Below are positions 1 to 8,381 of a stretch of DNA of 64,000 bases, one piece after another; positions within the stretch are counted from its first letter, which is position 1, and the number at the start of each line of letters is the position of its first letter. The translations under genes and the position numbers were made by a program. This DNA comes from CAWDMN01 sp963803155. Its GTDB lineage: Bacteria > Acidobacteriota > Terriglobia > Versatilivoradales > Versatilivoraceae. The DNA is taken from the NCBI GenBank assembly GCA_963803155.1, contig CAWDMN010000056.1, positions 1 through 64,000 of the forward strand, written 5' to 3'. A model generated the notes under the pieces. That model searched no databases. It saw nothing but the letters and a program-made list of their open reading frames with translations, and had not been told where the DNA came from.

Positions 1-694
1 TTCTCTCCACCCCGATTTCAGTGAGGGTTTGTAAGTAGCGAAGCTGAATAGCCACCGGCTGCTGGGCTATGACCGCCGCAGCCTGAGCCAACTTTTCGGA
101 GGCCAACAGTTCCCCTTCGGCATGGATGACCTTGGCTCGCTTTTCGCGTTCTGCCTCCGCTTGTTTGGCCATGGCCCGCTGCATTTCCTGCGGGAGGTCC
201 ACTTGTTTGACCTCCACCAGAGCGACCTTGATCCCCCAAGGTTCCGTGTGCTGATCCAGAATGCTCTGCAGCTTCACATTGAGAATATCCCGTTTGCTAA
301 GCAAATCGTCCAATGAGGCCGCTCCCAAGACCGAACGGAGGGAAGTCTGGGCCAGCTGGGAAGCGGCGTACAAGTAGTTTTCCACCTCAACGACCGCCCG
401 GATAGAATCCATGACTCGAAAATAGACCACCGCGTTGACTTTGACCGACACATTGTCGCTGGTGATAATGTCCTGCGGGGGGACTTCCAGGGTCACGGTC
501 CGCAAGGGAACGCGGACCATTTTATCAATGGGCCAGAACACAAAAATCAAGCCCGGTCCCTTAGCCTCAGGCAGCAGTCGTCCCAATCGAAAAATCACGC
601 CCCTTTCATATTCACGCAGGACTTTGATGGAATTGAAGAGCCAAATGACTACGACCAGGAGTCCAAACAACACAACGGGATTGAAGTCACTCAT
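1..694 (-). CDS. SPFH/stomatin-like membrane protein (3' end outside window)
   Basis: Reading down from the ATG at 694 gives 231 residues with no stop before the window edge. The N-terminus is one hydrophobic helix (about residues 6-20), followed by the SPFH/band 7 signature EYERGVIFRLGRL and the typical continuation through LRTVTLEVPPQDIITSDNV and VEVKQVDLPQEMQRAMAKQ, then an Ala/Glu-rich coiled coil (AEREKRAKVIHAEGE). This is the slipin/stomatin branch, whose members form oligomeric scaffolds on the inner membrane and often pair with an NfeD-type protein; the partner would lie beyond the window. A GAGGAG Shine-Dalgarno lies 8 nt before the start. Family assignment is firm; the exact physiological role is not readable from sequence. 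Confidence 0.93.
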   Translation of the reverse strand, partial: MSDFNPVVLFGLLVVVIWLFNSIKVLREYERGVIFRLGRLLPEAKGPGLIFVFWPIDKMVRVPLRTVTLEVPPQDIITSDNVSVKVNAVVYFRVMDSIRAVVEVENYLYAASQLAQTSLRSVLGAASLDDLLSKRDILNVKLQSILDQHTEPWGIKVALVEVKQVDLPQEMQRAMAKQAEAEREKRAKVIHAEGELLASEKLAQAAAVIAQQPVAIQLRYLQTLTEIGVER

Positions 695-871
695 AACAGA
701 ATCTCCTCTTTAGCGAAGTATTTCCGCTGATGGTTGTTTTTAGTAAATGCTGTCTAAGGCTCGCCCACCCGCAGCCCCGAGAGAGCCACCCCTATCAGAC
801 TCGATTCGAAAGCCGCCACAGGCCCGCGCCATTCCTTTCAGAGTTAAGGGATCTTTAAAAGGGCTCAATCC

Positions 872-1561
872 TCAAAGGCGAAAGTTGGCTTTGCTCACAG
901 GACGGGCCTTCTCATGGGCGGCGCGTTCATCCGCGGCTTCTTTCTTTTGAGAATCTATTTCCCGTTGCGGGGCTTCCAGCAAATCGAGACGATTGGCTTC
1001 GGTAATGGCTGACCGGGCCAGCGTATCCAGCCGTTTTGAATACGCCAGCATTCCAAAGGCCGGCTGGGAAGAGGAGCGGAAAAGGTTGAAAGAATTTTGC
1101 GAGTCTTCCCAACAAGCTAAGACTTTCTCGCTGTCGTTATAAATCTCAAACGACGGAAAAAGGAGAACCTGCTTCAAGGGTCGGCTGGCCAATCCATAAT
1201 TTGCCGAAATGGCGTCGATCATGTCCTCTACAGTCAGCCCTTCGGTTTTGGTATGATCATAAACGATCATCATGCGAAAGAGTTCGCCGTTATAAAAGCT
1301 GAAAAGAACTTCTTTGAGGGGGTCCGCATCCGGGATGGAAACCAGAGCAAAATGCGGCCGCCATTCCAGCTCTTGAATCAAGGCCGGACGCTGGTGGAGC
1401 ACCTTTGCTTCGGAGAGCTCCAAATGGGCCTGTTTGGCCGTCGCCGCGAGATTCATTCCCAATTGGAACTCGCGGTATTTGGAGAAATCCTGGGCATGGA
1501 CGAGAGTAATCCAAAGCATTACACAAAAAAATGATGAGATAAGATTGCGAATATTGAACAT
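872..1561 (-). CDS. Secreted protein of unknown function
   Basis: 229 residues with a clear Sec signal peptide (FNIRNLISSFFCVMLWITL then VHAQ, cleavage after about residue 23). The mature part begins with YREFQLGMNL and looks like a globular alpha/beta domain (EVLFSFYNGELFRMMIVYD), ending in a charged helix (EIDSQKKEAADERAAHEKAR). AAGGAGG stands 7 nt before the ATG, so the start is well supported. I do not recognise a named domain. It stands alone between the SPFH gene and the next secreted protein, all on the minus strand. Periplasmic location is inferred from the signal peptide only. Confidence 0.75.
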   Translation of the reverse strand: MFNIRNLISSFFCVMLWITLVHAQDFSKYREFQLGMNLAATAKQAHLELSEAKVLHQRPALIQELEWRPHFALVSIPDADPLKEVLFSFYNGELFRMMIVYDHTKTEGLTVEDMIDAISANYGLASRPLKQVLLFPSFEIYNDSEKVLACWEDSQNSFNLFRSSSQPAFGMLAYSKRLDTLARSAITEANRLDLLEAPQREIDSQKKEAADERAAHEKARPVSKANFRL

Positions 1562-1724
1562 GGTAGTCCTCCTTTTGGGACTTAAAACTCCTCGTTTGCC
1601 ACGCCACTTTTAGCCCGATTGGGTCATCTCTGCGATCAAGTCAGCCAGCGTGACGGTATGATTCCGCATGTCCTGTCGCCGCGCTTTTTGACGGTGGATA
1701 GGTGCATGCGACACTGTGGCTAAG

Positions 1725-2186
1725 TCAACGCCGTCGCCAGCCACTCCAAACAGGAACGCCGTTTCCATCCCGCAGCTTCAATATTTTGTCGCCTTTTTTG
1801 ACTTCCGCGGCGAGGATGGCCGGTCGATTGTTGAAAGTGATTCGTGAACCTCTGACTTCAACCTTATCGGTTGGCTTAAATTTGATGTCTTGTTTTTCAA
1901 TGAACTCCGCGGGACCCAAATGGACGGAGATGGTCTCTTTATCTGTTTGGACAATTAAATGGATGCCCCTTGACATCCCCCGCATAGGGGTAATGTTCTC
2001 AACACTGGACACATTGCCAACAATGATTTCCACGCGCTTCGGATCATACATCCCGCCATACAATGTTCCCATTCCCCAGTCGCCGCCACCAGCCTGCTTC
2101 ATTCCTTGCTGGGCAAAAGAATCGGTGACGAGTAGAAGGATGAGGACAAGAATCGCCGCCAACAAGACTGCAATGTTCTTTTTCAT
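1725..2186 (-). CDS. Exported small OB-fold-like protein
   Basis: 153 residues. The first 26 are a signal peptide (KKNIAVLLAAILVLILLLV, cleavage after DSFAQ). After a Gly/Met-rich linker comes a beta-rich domain of about 95 residues (VEIIVGNVSSVENI, IHLIVQTDKETISVHLGP, VEVRGSRITFNNRPAILA) that ends in the characteristic LRDGNGVPVWSGWRRR. Proteins with this tail are often annotated as DNA-binding or magnetosome MamS/MamX-like, but the pattern fits a small periplasmic OB/SH3-like barrel. No good Shine-Dalgarno is visible. In the next frame a short open stretch follows the stop (to about 1617) but is too short to call. Confidence 0.7.
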   Translation of the reverse strand: MKKNIAVLLAAILVLILLLVTDSFAQQGMKQAGGGDWGMGTLYGGMYDPKRVEIIVGNVSSVENITPMRGMSRGIHLIVQTDKETISVHLGPAEFIEKQDIKFKPTDKVEVRGSRITFNNRPAILAAEVKKGDKILKLRDGNGVPVWSGWRRR

Positions 2187-2427
2187 TTTCTTGTCCGATC
2201 TCCAGGCCTTTGCTATTTTTGTGCCTGGCTAATTTTCCCGCTAGCCGAACGCGGCTGTTTCCTTTGATCTGAGGTCAATTTCCAGCCGTTATTGTCGTTT
2301 TCTCATGCCCCGGCTCCGCAATTCCCGGCGGCGGCGGCGGTGGAGAATTCTTTCCTTTTTCGGCCGAACCTGGATTGGTCACCGGTTCTGGCAAGATCAA
2401 TCTTCTCCTCGCAACCACCCGGATCTT

Positions 2428-2850
2428 TCATGCCGCCGCACCGATTGACTTGGGAAGCGTGTCATGTCGTTTATTCAGCCAGATGCCGCTTTCTACTTTT
2501 TCATCCTCTGTCGGCGGATTGATTAGAACCAAACCAACCGAACCATCTTCGGCGCGACGTGTGAACTGATCCTGATTCTTCATGATAAAGTCAAGGGACA
2601 CCGCTAATTCCTCTGAGTAAAACCCATTCCAGAAACTTACGCCAGCCGGATGGGCGGGAGATTTGTGCGTCCAGTAATCGCATGCCAGATCGTAGTCTCC
2701 CCAGGCCTTTACAGCCCACACTCCCAGGTGCTCCAACAGAATTCCAGGATTGGATGAATATTCAGCCCGCGCTGATAAAAGTCCTTTTTTTCTCATGAGA
2801 TCATCCCACCCTTGCACCGCCGCCAAATGAAAAGCTTTGTCGAGTTCCAT
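2428..2850 (-). CDS. Hypothetical protein, 140 aa
   Basis: No signal peptide or membrane segment; the sequence is rich in Trp, Asp and Lys (AVQGWDDLMRKKG, AVKAWGDYDLACDYWTHKS) and looks like a soluble cytoplasmic alpha/beta protein. AAGGAT lies about 9 nt before the ATG. I do not recognise the family. It is downstream of the first copy of the duplicated membrane-protein cassette but 209 nt away, so co-transcription is possible but not shown. The gap 2187-2427 behind it holds only a GC-rich GGCGG tract and no gene I can support. Confidence 0.6.
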   Translation of the reverse strand: MELDKAFHLAAVQGWDDLMRKKGLLSARAEYSSNPGILLEHLGVWAVKAWGDYDLACDYWTHKSPAHPAGVSFWNGFYSEELAVSLDFIMKNQDQFTRRAEDGSVGLVLINPPTEDEKVESGIWLNKRHDTLPKSIGAAA

Positions 2851-3059
2851 GATAGGTTATCCTTTCTCTTTTCGAATGCGGAAGGCGAATTGAGGAAAAT
2901 AGGTTTGTGCTTTGGCTGCAAACCCTGCTGACGCGCCTCTCATCCAAACGATCTAGAGTTTACATTCCGCCCCATTCAAATTTCCGCAATCCATTACTCA
3001 TATTCCACATTCTGCATTCCCCATTCCGCTCTCTGTATTCAAATGGCGTCTCGCCCGGC

Positions 3060-3410
3060 CTACAGCGACTCGGACCTCGCCCTTTGGTTGGTGACGGATA
3101 CCAGAGATAGTCTTGTCCTCTGCTTTAACGCCAGCAGCGAGACTAAGAATGTCATGAGGCCCATCCAATCTAACCAGAGATAGATTCTTTTTGAAAAAAG
3201 AAAAGGGGCCACGGGATTATACAATACGGCAATGGCTAAAAATACCACTGTCCAGGCCCATTTTCGTTCAGTGAGCGCCTGAGAGAAAACCATCAGAGCG
3301 GCAATACAAACCACGATACTCAAGAGTATTTGAGAACTAGGATTGAAAAGACCCAATCCTGCCCATAACAACATTGCCGCCGCCAACCATTGCATGATTT
3401 TGATATGCAT
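3060..3410 (-). CDS. Four-helix membrane protein (DUF6804-like), copy 1
   Basis: 116 residues with four hydrophobic segments (about 8-24, 27-46, 51-72, 78-95) and a polar tail. It is a clear paralogue of the gene at 8382-8732: they share the pattern KIMKW/KIMQW at the N-terminus, ILLxIVVC in helix 2, LYNPVxPF/LFNPVVPF between helices 3 and 4, LDWxGL and a C-terminal SESL. GAGG is 5 nt before the ATG. The gene follows the ABM-like gene by 102 nt, as its paralogue does, so the two form a duplicated two-gene unit. Function unknown; the DUF6804 label is from memory of the pattern and should be checked. Confidence 0.72.
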   Translation of the reverse strand: MHIKIMQWLAAAMLLWAGLGLFNPSSQILLSIVVCIAALMVFSQALTERKWAWTVVFLAIAVLYNPVAPFLFSKRIYLWLDWMGLMTFLVSLLALKQRTRLSLVSVTNQRARSESL

Positions 3411-3512
3411 AACAACCTCATTTCTTCCTTGTGTTTGACTCCTTTTTCCCAGAGCAAAGCAGAGAAGTTTTCAACGGCTTCAACCTGGCCAAAAGGGCTT
3501 TCCTTCAAAAAT

Positions 3513-3827
3513 TCACTCACTATGGGGGATCGTGTGGAAAGTGGAGTTGGCAACCTCATAGGTCTGCACTGTGGGAGCTCCTTTCAACACGTTGGACAAA
3601 ACCTTCAGCATTTTTGGATATATTTTTTGATCATATGCCCCTCTCTTCTCGTTCAGATCCCACAAACTAATTCCTATGGCGCCCCCGCCATCGGGAACAA
3701 TAAAAGTAATCTCGTCTTGGAATCCTTCTTGCTTGCGCAGCCATGGAATAATTTCTTTATTAATTGTCTCCGTAAGTTCCAATGTACTATTGGGTTTTAG
3801 GCACAAATTGATCGTTCGAGCGAGCAT
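3513..3827 (-). CDS. ABM-fold-like small protein, copy 1
   Basis: 104 residues from the ATG at 3827, which has AAGGAGG about 8 nt upstream and aligns with the start of the paralogue at 8830-9150; an upstream ATG at 3860 is not supported. The two share EIIPxLRKQ(E/D)GFQDE, TFIVP, (A/V)GISxW, (V/A)NSTFHxIP. The predicted pattern (strand, long helix, strands with GISLWD, helix ending in VL) fits a dimeric alpha/beta barrel of the antibiotic biosynthesis monooxygenase/EthD type; no catalytic residue can be assigned. First gene of the cassette, directly behind the conserved promoter block at 3907-3964. Confidence 0.72.
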   Translation of the reverse strand: MLARTINLCLKPNSTLELTETINKEIIPWLRKQEGFQDEITFIVPDGGGAIGISLWDLNEKRGAYDQKIYPKMLKVLSNVLKGAPTVQTYEVANSTFHTIPHSE

Positions 3828-3906
3828 GACGAGCTCCTCCTTTTCCACTTCAGAGGCCAAATGCGGATAACCTGCCTTAGTTCAGGAAATCCAGATGGTT
3901 AAATAA

Positions 3907-3964
3907 CTAATTCATCTAATTAACTATTTTAAGTTAATTTACTTTACTTGTCAAGTTAAATGTG
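3907..3964 (-). promoter_or_regulatory. Promoter with operator-like palindrome for cassette copy 1
   Basis: On the minus strand TTGACA (3949-3954) and TAAAAT (3926-3931) are separated by exactly 17 nt, a strong sigma-70-type promoter. The spacer contains AAGTTAATTTACTT written on the plus strand (3931-3944), one mismatch from a perfect palindrome. The 58-bp block matches the block at 9229-9286 at 52 positions, far more than the surrounding DNA. This suggests the same repressor binds both. The rest of 3828-4162 (upstream of groES) holds a further AGTTAAG half-site near 3998; I saw no CIRCE element. Confidence 0.72.
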
Positions 3965-4162
3965 CAATATTAGAAGAAGACGAAAAGATTCTTAATTGAT
4001 TTTAGTTAAGTGAAGTAATCGAAGAATCTACGGGAGTGTTCCGGGGCTGATCAAATGCCCGCTGGAAGAATTGGACTTGGGAATCATGAGATCTCGCCAG
4101 TTCTGCCCCAGGTACGGAGTTCTACATTTTGCAGTTCCTTCAGAGGAAAGGAGAATTAGGCG

Positions 4163-4450
4163 ATGAAATTCAGACCATTGCAGGATCGAATTTTAGTACA
4201 GCGTATCGAGGAGAAAGAGACGGTCAAAAGTGGAATCATAATTCCCGATACCGCAAAAGAAAAGCCCCAAGAGGGGATCGTCAAGGCGGTCGGAAATGGG
4301 AAAGTCCTTGATAATGGCACTAAGCTGACCCTCGAAGTAAAAGAGGGGGATCGAATTCTGTTCGGAAAATATTCCGGTTCCGAAATCAAGCTGGATGGTG
4401 AGGAGTATCTGATTTTTCGCGAGGACGAAGTCTTGGGAATTTTGTCCTAA
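4163..4450 (+). CDS. groS: Co-chaperonin GroES
   Basis: 95 residues, the normal length. Starts MKFRPLQDRILVQRIEE, has the mobile-loop region with the conserved hydrophobic tripeptide (SGIIIPDTAKEKPQEG), and ends DGEEYLIFREDEVLGILS. It forms the heptameric lid on GroEL. AAAGGAG precedes the ATG. The gene is followed after 133 nt by groEL, with a palindromic repeat in the gap. No CIRCE/HrcA operator is visible upstream, so heat-shock control must act another way. Confidence 0.98.
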   Translation: MKFRPLQDRILVQRIEEKETVKSGIIIPDTAKEKPQEGIVKAVGNGKVLDNGTKLTLEVKEGDRILFGKYSGSEIKLDGEEYLIFREDEVLGILS

Positions 4451-4485
4451 AGCGCTTTCAAATTAAGGATGGAAATTTTGCGCGG

Positions 4486-4553
4486 GGTGCGTCGGCGAAG
4501 CGTGACGCGCCGTGATTGAACTCAATGAGTGCATTGCGCTTCGCTGATGCACC
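4486..4553. repeat. Palindromic repeat between groES and groEL
   Basis: GGTGCGTCGGCGAAGCG (4486-4502) pairs with CGCTTCGCTGATGCACC (4537-4553): all 17 positions pair as RNA, two of them as G-U. Each arm can also fold on itself locally (GGTGCGTC with GACGCGCC; GTGCAT with ATGCAC), giving the double-hairpin form of small dispersed palindromic elements of the REP/MITE kind that carry GGTGCGTC-GGCGAAGC cores. In the transcript it would be a strong hairpin between groES and groEL. Confidence 0.75.
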
Positions 4554-4583
4554 TACTACGATTAAATAATAAGGAGGAAGTGA

Positions 4584-6212
4584 ATGGCTAAACAAATTGT
4601 GCATGGTGAAGAGGCCCGGCAGGCCATTTTAAGAGGTGTGAACCAACTGGCCGATGTTGTTAAAATTACTTTAGGTCCTAAAGGACGCAACGTAGTTCTG
4701 GCCAAGAAATATGGCGCACCCACCATCACCAAAGATGGTGTGACGGTGGCTAAAGAGATTGATTTGAAGGATCCCCTGGAGAACATGGGCGCGCAGATGG
4801 TTCGTGAGGTGGCTTCCAAGACTAGCGATGTGGCGGGCGATGGGACAACCACGGCGACGGTTTTAGCGCAAGCCATTTTCCGTGAAGGGGTAAAGACTGT
4901 GGCGGCTGGCGCCAATCCGATGGCCCTGAAGCGGGGTATTGAAAAGGCGGTGGAAGTGATCGTGGAAGACATCCGGAAGGTAGCCAAGCCGGTCAAAGGT
5001 GAAATGATTGCCCAAGTCGGAACCATCTCCGCCAATGGCGATGCCACGATCGGCACTATTATTGCGGAAGCCATGGCAAAGGTGGGTAAAGATGGGGTGA
5101 TCACGGTGGAAGAGGCCAAGACCATTGAGACCGTCCTTGAAGTGGTGGAAGGGATGCAGTTTGACCGCGGCTATCTCTCCCCTTATTTCGTGACGGATCC
5201 GGAGCGGATGGAATGCGTGCTCGAAAATTGTTGCATTCTTCTCTATGAAAAGAAAATCAGTTCGATGAAAGACTTATTGCCGCTGCTGGAACAGATTGCC
5301 AAGACGGGCAAGCCATTTGTGATCATTTCAGAAGAGGTGGAGGGCGAGTCATTGGCTACGCTCGTGGTCAACAAGCTCCGCGGCACCCTGAACTGTGCCG
5401 CCGTTAAAGCACCGGGGTTTGGCGACCGGCGCAAGGCCATGCTGGAGGATATTGCCATTCTCACTGGTGGACGGGTGATTAGTGAAGATTTAGGGATCAA
5501 GTTGGAAAATGTGAAGCTCTCCGACTTGGGAAATGCCAAGAAGGTAACCATTGACAAGGACAATACCACCATCGTTGAGGGGGCGGGAAAAACCGCCGAC
5601 ATTCAGGGTCGAATCAAACAGCTCCGCCTGCAGGTTGAAGAGACCACTTCCGACTATGACCGGGAGAAATTGCAGGAGCGGTTGGCCAAGCTGGTGGGGG
5701 GCGTCGCAATCATCAAGGTGGGCGCCGCCACTGAAACCGAGATGAAAGAAAAGAAAGCACGCGTTGAGGATGCCATGCATGCCACGCGGGCTGCCGTGGA
5801 AGAGGGCATTGTGCCCGGCGGGGGTGTGACCTTTCTCCGTGCGATCCCCGATATTGCCAAACTGAAGTTGGAGGGGGATGAACAGATCGGCGCCAATATC
5901 GTGAAACGGGCCTTGGAAGAGCCCTTGCGCATGATCGCCCAAAATGCTGGGGTGGAAGGAGCCGTCGTCCTGGGAAAAATCCGCGATGAAAATAAAGAGA
6001 ACTTTGGGTATAACGCCGCGACGGATTCTTATGGAGACCTGGTAATGGATGGCGTGATCGATCCGGCCAAAGTGGCCCGCACGGCCTTGCAGAACGCCGC
6101 TTCCATTGCCGGCCTGATGCTGACGACGGAAGCCTTGGTGGCTGACATCCTCGAGGAGGACCAAACTTCCCCGGCCCACGGCGGACAGGGAATGGGCGGC
6201 GGGATGTACTAA
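4584..6212 (+). CDS. groL: Chaperonin GroEL
   Basis: 542 residues, full length. N-terminal nucleotide-binding motif VKITLGPKGRNVVL and VAGDGTTTATVLAQAI, apical domain with KKISSMKDLLPLLEQ, and VEEGIVPGGGVTFLRA near the second hinge. The C-terminus is the usual Gly/Met-rich tail (GGQGMGGGMY). Forms the 14-mer folding chamber in the cytoplasm. AAGGAGG sits 6 nt before the ATG, so groEL has its own strong ribosome site despite the hairpin upstream. Confidence 0.99.
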   Translation: MAKQIVHGEEARQAILRGVNQLADVVKITLGPKGRNVVLAKKYGAPTITKDGVTVAKEIDLKDPLENMGAQMVREVASKTSDVAGDGTTTATVLAQAIFREGVKTVAAGANPMALKRGIEKAVEVIVEDIRKVAKPVKGEMIAQVGTISANGDATIGTIIAEAMAKVGKDGVITVEEAKTIETVLEVVEGMQFDRGYLSPYFVTDPERMECVLENCCILLYEKKISSMKDLLPLLEQIAKTGKPFVIISEEVEGESLATLVVNKLRGTLNCAAVKAPGFGDRRKAMLEDIAILTGGRVISEDLGIKLENVKLSDLGNAKKVTIDKDNTTIVEGAGKTADIQGRIKQLRLQVEETTSDYDREKLQERLAKLVGGVAIIKVGAATETEMKEKKARVEDAMHATRAAVEEGIVPGGGVTFLRAIPDIAKLKLEGDEQIGANIVKRALEEPLRMIAQNAGVEGAVVLGKIRDENKENFGYNAATDSYGDLVMDGVIDPAKVARTALQNAASIAGLMLTTEALVADILEEDQTSPAHGGQGMGGGMY

Positions 6213-6633
6213 GCCTCCATTGGTAAATGTATTTTGCCTTTCCTTGGAGCCGGATTCGCTCTTTGGAGTCCAGCTCTATGTGGTCCAACGTTGAGGCGGC
6301 TTCCGAAACAGCCGCCCAACCTTTACTATTCCTGAATTTCAGTGTAGGCAATTGAGGAAAAATCGCGGCCAGAATTCCCCTCCCTGACGAACCTTTTGGG
6401 GGAGCGCAAAAAAAAGCCCCGGATCGAATCCGAGACCTCACAATCTCCGATTTAACCCTGGGCTTCCAATTACCGTCGGCTTCTCCCCTCCTGCTTGTCG
6501 ATCTGGGAGGATCAACCTTCGTCCGCATTCCCTCGCCAAACATCCTCGCCTTAGATTACACGCAAATCAACATCCGCAAAACGCATCGGCCACATTTGAC
6601 CATATCACTCGGTGGGCTCGTGAATGAGCTGGT
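6213..6633. other. Non-coding gap after groEL
   Basis: No gene supported. GGCGGCT (6295-6301) pairs with AGCCGCC (6310-6316), a possible weak groEL terminator, but no T-run follows. A leftward terminator is listed separately at 6408-6434. A long open frame through this gap on the minus strand is a shadow of groEL. Confidence 0.5.
6408..6434 (-). terminator. Intrinsic terminator, leftward
   Basis: Read on the minus strand, CTCGGAT and ATCCGGG form a 7-bp stem with a TCG loop, followed by GC and eight T. It would end transcripts coming from the small gene at 6634-6942. Confidence 0.6.
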
Positions 6634-6942
6634 TTACGCTTTTCCTTTGGCGGCGGATTCTTTGAGTCGCGCAATCAAAGTCGTGCCTTCTCGGTCTTGC
6701 TCACCCCGCTCGCGGTCTGCGTCCGTGAGCAACTTCCGAACATGTTCAAAATCAGAGGATAACCGCTTCTTGGTTTGTTCTATCCATTCAGCCTCATTGA
6801 ATGGCTCAATCCTTTTCGGGGCGTTCGGTTTGACCTGCCCAATCCGCATGCAGGGTTCTGTCCCTGCTTCCCCGGTCACTCGCTTTCCTCTGGACTCCAA
6901 GGCGCCTCCTTCTCCTTCCCACATTGATAGAGTTTCTTCCAT
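6634..6942 (-). CDS. Small charged protein of unknown function
   Basis: 102 residues. The C-terminal half is strongly charged and helical (EWIEQTKKRLSSDFEHVR, DADRERGEQDREG, ARLKESAAKGKA), typical of a real small cytoplasmic helical protein rather than a shadow frame. GAGG lies about 9 nt before the ATG at 6942; the ATG in front of RIGQVKPNAPK is an alternative start. A leftward terminator lies about 200 nt behind it. A 205-codon frame on the other strand over the same DNA has poor composition and was rejected. Confidence 0.5.
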   Translation of the reverse strand: MEETLSMWEGEGGALESRGKRVTGEAGTEPCMRIGQVKPNAPKRIEPFNEAEWIEQTKKRLSSDFEHVRKLLTDADRERGEQDREGTTLIARLKESAAKGKA

Positions 6943-7140
6943 GAAGATTCCTCATCTTTTCCCCAAGGCCATAATCGAAGATTCCCGTGATGGACTCAAC
7001 CGCCGATTGGACGACCGCTCAGGGCCGTTCGCGCGGCCTTTCTTCATTCCGCATCACTTCCCCGCGCTTTTTGACAACAGGCAAGGGGGATTGTTGGCAT
7101 CGAAGTGTCAATCAGCCGATCTTCCTTCGGAGACGCATTT

Positions 7141-7272
7141 TTACCCCGGCATAATTCGATTTTGTTCTCTCTTCTTGAGGATCTTCAACACTGCCCGGCT
7201 CCGTTTACGCTGAATATTTCTCTTCTTCATAATTCGGCCAAACCTGGCTTTATCACCATTTCTTTCCGACAC
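7141..7272 (-). CDS. Very small basic protein, 43 aa
   Basis: A GTG at 7272 preceded by AAAGGAG at ideal spacing opens a 43-codon frame beginning VSERNGDKARFGR and continuing with a Lys/Arg-rich helix (KKRNIQRKRSR, LKILKKREQNR). The RNGDKARFGR start followed by a basic helix is a pattern I associate with small conserved unannotated proteins of Acidobacteriota-like genomes, perhaps RNA- or ribosome-associated; that association is from memory. The frame overlaps an alternative reading (stop at 7227) in the other phase, which I consider the shadow. Confidence 0.55.
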   Translation of the reverse strand: MSERNGDKARFGRIMKKRNIQRKRSRAVLKILKKREQNRIMPG

Positions 7273-7374
7273 AATTTTCTCCTTTCCATCTTCCCAAATC
7301 CCTTCCCCCCCCCGCATCTCATGGCCTGGACAAGGCGCCTAGCACTTACTTCGTTCATACGATCCATTGCCCGA

Positions 7375-8154
7375 TCATTCCGATCCGCGGGGATCCCTTC
7401 TTGCCAACGATAGTGGTGTCTCATTGGGCTTCCTATCTTGTTTGAAGGGAAAGTCGACCGCCACAACTTTACTTAGCTTGTATTTCTGATCGCTGGCCAC
7501 CATGGTGTATCGGCCGATAATCCGGACAGTGACTGTCGATTCTGAAACTGTCTGCAGCCACATTCCGCCCACCTCGCCAAAAAGAAAAGTTATGCGCACT
7601 TCCCGCAGCCACCAGGAGGGGGGCTTGGCCGGCTCACCTTCTAGCCGATGAAGCAGATAGGTTTCGGCATCGACCCAAATTTGAGCGTGCAGCAGATTTC
7701 TGTCTTTGCGTTTGGGCAGCAACTCCAATACATGACAACGTCGTCCTTTAAATACCTCCTCGCGAACAAAGCAGAAACCATAGTTGTCGCGGGAAATGTC
7801 GACGGCTCCATGATTTTTGGCAATTTCCCTTTCGCTTTCCAATATGCGACGCACCACTTTTTCTCCCAGGCCGCTGCCGGTGGTTTGCAGGATGGCAAAT
7901 TCTTTTGAATCTGGGGGAACAAAAGTGACATCGGCACTCACCCGGGATTTTGATTTATCTCTATTTTTGCCAAAAAAATTATACTCGCGAGTAACAACAT
8001 AGGGGCAAAAGCTGGCCCGATTTTTCTCGCGGGCTTGCGCCATGCGCAAGATGATGGTTGCCAGATCCGGCGAGGCAGTCTCCGTCTCCGCCGTAGCGTC
8101 TATGCCCAGAGAGAATAAGCAGAGAAATATCCAGTACCAAATTGGGGGCCTCAT
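7375..8154 (-). CDS. Secreted LolA-like / outer-membrane lipoprotein-sorting-like protein
   Basis: From the ATG at 8154 the protein has 259 residues with a signal peptide (PPIWYWIFLCLFSLGI, cleavage near DATAE). The mature part has a helix (LATIILRMAQAREKNRA), then a run of antiparallel strands (YVVTREYNFFG, RVSADVTFVPPDSKEFAI, CHVLELLPKRKDRNLLHAQIWVDA as separate strands, then YLLHRLEGE and ITFLFGEVGGMWLQTVSES), the arrangement of the half-barrel LolA/LppX fold. The longer upstream frame (to 8331) precedes the signal peptide and lacks a ribosome site. Periplasmic lipid- or lipoprotein-related role is inference. Confidence 0.65.
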   Translation of the reverse strand: MRPPIWYWIFLCLFSLGIDATAETETASPDLATIILRMAQAREKNRASFCPYVVTREYNFFGKNRDKSKSRVSADVTFVPPDSKEFAILQTTGSGLGEKVVRRILESEREIAKNHGAVDISRDNYGFCFVREEVFKGRRCHVLELLPKRKDRNLLHAQIWVDAETYLLHRLEGEPAKPPSWWLREVRITFLFGEVGGMWLQTVSESTVTVRIIGRYTMVASDQKYKLSKVVAVDFPFKQDRKPNETPLSLARRDPRGSE

Positions 8155-8381
8155 CGCCACGCCAAAAAAACGCCGCCCCATCTGCTGAATCGATTGAGTC
8201 TTTTCCGTGCCCTCATCAAGGGAGGAGATTTTCCACCCGCACCGAGGGAAGCCAAATTTGTTTCGGAGAGAGTGCACACTCCTGGCAAGGGCCGCATCAA
8301 GACTGCCTTCCCTGCTTCTGGCCTTCAGCATCTACCCTCCATTCCAAGGCCCGCCACCACCAATTCCTCTCCCCATCAGGC

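Noticed and set aside
4040..4162. CIRCE/HrcA operator before groES
   Set aside because: No TTAGCACTC-N9-GAGTGCTAA-like sequence is present on either strand.
6421..6440. tRNA-like T-arm sequence GGATCGAATCC
   Set aside because: The loop does not have the T-loop pattern and no cloverleaf can be built; it is the stem of a leftward terminator.
5490..6543. Long minus-strand frames opposite groEL
   Set aside because: Shadows of a highly conserved gene; no ribosome site and poor composition.
6596..7213. 205-codon forward frame
   Set aside because: Ser/Pro/Arg-rich, no ribosome site, opposite a better small gene.
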